Made by a program: the position numbers and the translations under genes. DNA of 64,000 nucleotides, from positions 181,645,027-181,709,026 of the forward strand of contig CM069432.1 in assembly GCA_035610365.1 (NCBI GenBank). The letters run 5' to 3'. Below the pieces are notes generated by a model. The model was not told the DNA's origin. It saw only the letters and a program-made list of their open reading frames with translations, and did no database searches. Below are positions 59,749 through 64,000 of this stretch, in pieces. This DNA is from Aquatica leii (taxonomy: Eukaryota > Arthropoda > Insecta > Coleoptera > Lampyridae). Numbering within the stretch: the stretch's first letter is position 1; every line of letters begins with the position of its first letter.

Positions 59749-61262
59749 CAGTGGCGGCTGGTCCATAAGGGCTCTAAGGCGCGAGCCCCCCAGACGTTTA
59801 TTAAAACAAAAATAACTAAAAATTATGTATTAAAATATTTAAACATATTTATAGGATATAAATATAAATACCTTTTATTACTTTAAAACATTAATTTAAT
59901 ATGATCGTCATTCAAAGCAACGTATGTTAAATATGTAATTTCTTTATGTTAGGGCTACAATTATTTGAGCCCATGGCTGTATATGACGTCGAGATCCCTA
60001 CTACAAGATTTTATATGCAGTTTTAACATGCGGAAGGACTCTCAAGTTTGTAGCCCGCGATGGTTTCAATTCAGTAATCGTGAAGTGGTTGGAGTTGCAC
60101 GACGTATTGTAAGTGAAACGGTATATTTCTGGTACGTAATTTTCGAAAAATGCAAAAAAGTACTGTACAATTTTTTTTAAAATTAATTTCTAAGGCTGTC
60201 GTTGAAGATTCAAATAAGATCTCTGAGAAAGCTATAAAAATACTGTATTACAATTTTATTGAAAAGAACATAATAAAATGAAGTTGATCATAACATATCT
60301 GTTGAATCATACTAGATGATACTAGTATTTTTGACAGTCTACACATATTTAAATAATATTATTTTACGTTTATTATCAATTAGCAATGAGTTTCAGAAAA
60401 ACCCGCCGTTTAGTAGTTTTATTAATATCAAATCTCAATTCACACAAAACAAAAATCAGTGGTTTCCGATTAAAAGTAGTTATTAAAGAAAAACGCAGTT
60501 ATCCTTGCTTCATTAGCAAAACGCAAAATGTTTCAACTATTCCGAAAAAAATTAAAACTTTTTTTTGGTCTTTAATAGGGCTGCTATTTGTAAAATCACA
60601 AAACCGGGGCAAATAGGTTTTAAACCTCAAATTTTTCAACTGCACCGGACAATTTTTTAAATTATTATAATGTTAATTCAATCATTGCAAATTTAAATTA
60701 TTTAGTACGATGTACTATTATATGTCAAAAAAGTTTCTTAAACAAATAGTTAAAAAGTGTGTGTATATTATTTTTGTATTCACTATTAACAAAACCCAAA
60801 TGTATCATGTACATCAATGAAAAACAAATATAATATTCTAAACCAGAAACCTTTCTAGAAATGTAAATACACATAATTATTATGATTCTTTAATTACAAC
60901 AAAACTATTTTAAAATCTGTAAAAATCGACACGTCTGATGTCCTTGTATCAAACACAATCGTTAGCATTAGTATTCTCTCAATAAATTACTACAGACTAA
61001 GCCAAGAAAAGTTTGAAATAAAATCTAACTCTAAATTTGAAATTAAATCAAGCAGATAAAACTACAAAACGTAATTCTTTACACGGCATTTTTCTAGTGC
61101 AGTTTATAACGCCATATGCATTGCTCAACGGAATTTATTTGTTAACTCTAAAACATTTTGGTAGTTACATAATGCTTTAATGATATTTGAAAACTTTCAC
61201 GTTATCTACAAGTTTTTTGAAAAACGTAGACCACCTTATGCCAGACCTACGAGCCGCCACTG
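59749..61262. mobile_element. hAT-type element with CAGTGGCGGCT termini, decayed interior
   Basis: CAGTGGCGGCTGGTCC at the left and GAGCCGCCACTG at the right are inverted repeats of the kind seen in DUF4371-type hAT elements. The interior is AT-rich; frames at 59965-60180 and 60386-60616 have no recognisable domain, so it is nonautonomous or fully decayed. The 8-bp flanks (CTCACTCG and AGTCACAC) do not match. A GGGCTCTAGG word lies outside both ends (about 59728 and 61567), perhaps from an older element. Confidence 0.65.
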
Positions 61263-62300
61263 AGTCACACATTTTATGGGGCCTATTATTACACAATCAG
61301 AAAATAATAAAACTAAATTCAAACAAAGTACTTAATCTTTCTTTAGCCGTTTGAGTGGCGTTTTTATTTACGAAAAATGTTTTCTGGGAATCGTGTAATC
61401 GTCGACTAAATAATTTTCGGCACATGAAAATATTTCATATTTTGTTTATACGTAGTTATATGTAGTTTAAAATAGAAAAACTAACTTTGGTTTGATAACA
61501 TTTTTCTAATTTTTGAATGTTTATTTTAAAGTTTGTCTACGAGTCCACGAGCCCTATGGTATGTCGGGCTCTAGGCATGTGCCTACAGTGTTGTGCATAG
61601 ATAATTTAATTTTAATCTAGATGAGATAATAGATAATTTTCAATTTTTTTAATCTAGATAACGATTTAGATACAAGTTGAAAAATTTATCTAGATACCTA
61701 ATAGATAAAATAATCTATAATTTACGTAGATAGTAGGTACGATAGATGATTCTATCCAATAGGTACAGACAGGTAATAATTTTAATTGATTGTTACCAGT
61801 TAATTATCATCATATACGTAAATGTACTATATGATCTAATAACAGAATAAATACCAATTCAATAATTCATACTAATTAAAAAACTAAAAGACAAATTGAA
61901 AAAAATAATAACAATCGAATAAAAACACGACAGAAACTTTATTGATATAATGACCTACTATTGTAAAATATAAAACAAATTTCATGATTTACAAATCTTG
62001 ATGCAATATGGTGCTTTCAAAATTTTCATTGCTAAGCAAAAATTAGACTATCAGAATTAAAGTCTTTCAATTAGCGCCGAAGATGATGTGTTTAATTAAT
62101 AACTTTTTCACAAATAGAGAAGTGTCTAGTAAACTTAATTTTTCTTTGTAGCAATTTGGTTTTGATATCGACGTTAAAAATATAAAAATTATCGCTCGTA
62201 GCCGTCAATCAAACTCCCTGAATTATTGCCTTTTGTTTTTAAATTTAAGTTGTCATTTGTAGTTCGACATTTAAAGCAATTTTTTCACAAAAACCCAGCT
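61263..62300. repeat. AT-rich stretch with dense TAGATAA words
   Basis: From CAGTGTTGTGCATAGATAA at 61587 to about 61760 the sequence is built of ATAGATAA, ATCTAGAT and TAATCTA words, resembling a subterminal region of a hAT-type element. No transposase frame follows. Nothing is recognised in 61770-62295. Confidence 0.35.
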
Positions 62301-62303
62301 AGC

Positions 62304-62401
62304 AAAAAGACGTCATAAGGTGGTCAATGTCGTCCTAAAGACGTACTAATTTCGTCGGCCGTAACACGTGACCATGATGAAACGTCATAATGACGTCTTT
62401 T
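62304..62401. repeat. 98-bp inverted repeat rich in GACGTC
   Basis: AAAAAGACGTCATAA at the left faces TAATGACGTCTTTT at the right, one mismatch from complementary. Further GACGT and ACGTC words lie inside and up to 62450. It is MITE-like. TGACGTC(A/T) is also a CRE/ATF-type site, and the block sits just upstream of the DUF4806 gene. Confidence 0.5.
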
Positions 62402-62479
62402 ACCAAACTGTTAGTTGACGTACTTGTAATACACGTCTTAAAGACGTTCGTTTTTGGTCGTTATAAAATTTGTATGCAG

Positions 62480-62736
62480 ATGTAAGGTGACTGGCACAAA
62501 AAAGTTTTCCGCGTAACCAGCTGTTTTTCTTGGTTTAGTGTATACAAGGTATAGTTTTCGCGCTAAATTCAGACGTCGTCCATCTTATTCATCGCTTGCG
62601 CATACGTACAAGAAATGTTCATGCTACGTTTGCGCGCGGCGCTTCTCTACACGCTCTACACGTTTTATGTTTAGGAATTGGAATTCGTGTTTTTCCAGTG
62701 TTATTTTTAAATTTGGTTTACAGCGTTATATAAAAG
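62480..62736 (+). promoter_or_regulatory. Likely promoter and first noncoding exon of the DUF4806 gene
   Basis: This stretch is richer in GC and CpG than its surround (for example GTTTGCGCGCGGCGCTTC at about 62628-62645). It ends in ATAAAAG|GTATGT, a good donor at 62737. The next acceptor is at 62939-62940. The 68-codon frame here is not needed for the protein and is probably untranslated. The transcription start is not determined. Confidence 0.45.
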
Positions 62737-62963
62737 GTATGTAATGGATTTCATAGTATATTAGAAATTAGGTGTACTAACTAAATTTGTAAAGTTTTTC
62801 ATCTATCTAGTAGTCAAAACAGGATCCTAACCTCATATTTAATCAGATTTGATACAAACGGTATTTACTTATTTAAGTTGATCTTTTTTTATGTTTTAAT
62901 CATTTAAAATGATTACACATTTTGTTTTTTATGTTTGTAGCATTATTAATCTATACCTACCTA

Positions 62964-63162
62964 ATGGATTTCGTAGGTGTTCAATTTTCACAAGACGGTG
63001 GACTCGCAGTAGTTCATGAAAAGTGGTTAACCCCTAGAAAAACCGAGGTTTATTGGCCTCCATGTAAAAAACAACATGATTACGACAAGCTACTGAAATG
63101 TGGGGATGAGCCAAAAGACCACTGGCAGTTATTTTCCATTTCGAAATTGTACTTTGAAAGTG
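62964..63162 (+). CDS. DUF4806-family protein, first coding exon
   Basis: The acceptor ATGTTTGTAG ends at 62940 and the first ATG of the exon is 62964 (context CCTAATGG). The protein starts MDFVGVQFSQDGGLAVVHEK, then WLTPRKTEVYWPPCKKQHDY and KDHWQLFSISKLYFESG. A short hydrophobic-acidic start, a WL, and a YWPP core followed by a second Trp are typical of the N-terminus of insect DUF4806 proteins. The donor is AGTG|GTACGT, phase 1. These proteins are often multicopy in insects and lack a known function; a link to mobile DNA is suspected but not shown here. Confidence 0.8.
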
Positions 63163-63212
63163 GTACGTAATTTTTAAATTATAATGTAGCTATTTATTGT
63201 AATGTTGTTTAG

Positions 63213-63455
63213 ATAATTTTGAAGTAGCTAGAAAAAAAATAAAAAAACTAGAATTTACCTCGGACATACAGTCGGATGAAGATTGTAGTTTATTAAAAAG
63301 AAAGCGAACTGCTCCTCTGCGATTTTCTCATGGGAGTAGTAGTGAAGATGAATATGTAAATCCAAAAAAATCTTCCAACTTAAAACGTCCACCACGAATT
63401 CATTTGGACAGTTTGGACAGTGAGATTCCAACTTCAGTAAATAATGAACCATTAG
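63213..63455 (+). CDS. DUF4806-family protein, exon 2
   Basis: Reads DNFEVARKKIKKLEFTSD, SDEDCSLLKRKRTAPLRF, SSSEDEYVNPKKSSNLKR and PPRIHLDSLDSEIPTSVNN. The YE.ARKK..K.E..SD pattern continues the family N-terminus; the rest is a charged linker with basic clusters (KRKR, KRPPR) that could serve nuclear import. Acceptor TTGTTTAG, donor TTAG|GTAATT, both phase 1. Confidence 0.8.
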
Positions 63456-63511
63456 GTAATTTTTGAATAATTATATCGGTCAATGGTATATACTTAAATC
63501 ATGTGTTTCAG

Positions 63512-63547
63512 TTACACTTTCAAGAAAAAGCCAAAATGACAGTGGAG
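63512..63547 (+). CDS. DUF4806-family protein, micro-exon 3
   Basis: 36 bases, reading VTLSRKSQNDSG, between TGTGTTTCAG and GGAG|GTATTT. Phase 1 at both ends, so inclusion or skipping keeps the frame. Confidence 0.7.
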
Positions 63548-63651
63548 GTATTTATATTTTCAATTTACTGATTTGCATATAACAAATTCAAAGTTAATTT
63601 ATATTTTTTTAAATAAATATCTAAAGTATAGTTTTTATAAATTTTTTTTAG

Positions 63652-63705
63652 TTATAGCAAGTAGCTGTGGTATGCCAAGTACATCCACAACAGCTCAGTG
63701 TGATC
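63652..63705 (+). CDS. DUF4806-family protein, exon 4
   Basis: 54 bases, reading VIASSCGMPSTSTTAQCD, between a TTTTTTTAG acceptor and TGATC|GTAAGT. It is phase 1 at both ends and can be skipped without a frame change. Confidence 0.7.
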
Positions 63706-63753
63706 GTAAGTTAATTACTTTGCTTGATTGCTGTGTATTTACCACTTGTTTAG

Positions 63754-63959
63754 GTAAGCACCAAGAACTTTCAACACTTTTACTACAAATAAAAGAGCAG
63801 AACAACCAAATCCTTGCTTGGATACGTTCTCAATCAACTGTAGCCCCAGTTCCACGCAGTTTACCTGAGAAGTTTCCAGTTTCATTTCCTTTAAGGAATA
63901 ACAGTCATGTCGAAGAATTGGAAAACTATATAGCATTGAAGGAAAATTTGGATTCTTTG
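63754..63959 (+). CDS. DUF4806-family protein, exon 5 with start of DUF4806 domain (runs off window)
   Basis: Reads RKHQELSTLLLQIKEQNNQI, LAWIRSQSTVAPVPRSLPEK and FPVSFPLRNNSHVEELENYI, then ALKENLDSL. A short coiled-coil precedes the DUF4806 start (the FP..FPL....VEELE.Y....EN pattern). Acceptor ACTTGTTTAG; donor TTTG|GTATTG, phase 0. The rest of the domain and the stop codon lie beyond the window. Confidence 0.82.
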
Positions 63960-64000
63960 GTATTGTTTATACTGTTTTATGTACCTATTTGAGATTTATT

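Noticed and set aside
62538..62744. 68-codon frame upstream of the DUF4806 gene
   Set aside because: No homology seen, ends in the next intron, and the family-like N-terminus starts at 62964; more likely 5' UTR.

Overview
This is AT-rich (roughly two-thirds A+T) nuclear DNA from an arthropod, almost certainly an insect. Supporting this are a mixed-lineage kinase (MLK/slipper type) gene with canonical GT-AG introns, a gene of the DUF4806 family that is common in insect genomes, and a dense layer of transposon families typical of insects (Ty3/gypsy, piggyBac, mariner, Tc1, pogo, PIF/Harbinger, several hAT groups, a Crypton-like recombinase). No bacterial or viral genome organisation is present. 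All calls rest on reading translations and repeats by eye; no database search was run.

Layout. 1-13 kb: gene-poor, with a diverged tandem duplication (1505-2082), a perfect-arm hairpin (2679-2747), a dead pogo-type transposase (minus, 5340-5990), a dead Tc1-type transposase (11600-11945) and a piece of gypsy LTR (11966-12110). 13.07-15.96 kb: a nonautonomous hAT-like element with a perfect 8-bp target duplication, split by a Harbinger element with its own TTA duplication. 17.9-21.6 kb: a GC-rich hairpin, a long inverted repeat, a Crypton-like fossil and a piggyBac fossil. 27.36-33.07 kb: a nearly full-length Ty3/gypsy retrotransposon (gypsy-1) with both LTRs and an ATAG target duplication. 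Its gag-pol is broken, but behind pol lies an unbroken frame encoding a TARG1-like macro domain plus a CCCH zinc finger. 33.5-41 kb: two inverted copies of a palindromic element, small MITEs, a DUF4817-type transposase fossil and an internally deleted mariner.

42.1-57.4 kb: eight exons of an MLK-family MAP3K on the plus strand, running from the kinase activation region through leucine zipper, CRIB-like motif and C-terminal tail. The SH3 domain and kinase N-lobe exons were not found and presumably lie upstream, outside the window or beyond a very long intron. One exon has an in-frame extension with its own stop and poly(A) signal, predicting a short alternative isoform. The 7.6-kb intron after the first exon holds a second gypsy element (minus strand), itself split by a DUF4371-type hAT fossil, and a young hAT MITE. 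A BED-finger hAT fossil sits in the last intron. 62.5-64 kb: 5' part of a DUF4806-family gene, running off the window end.

The most interesting item is gypsy-1: a retrotransposon carrying an ADP-ribose-type macro domain with both key catalytic residues, and LTRs whose U3 holds an array of heat-shock-element-like TTCnnGAA boxes that recur in related LTR copies.
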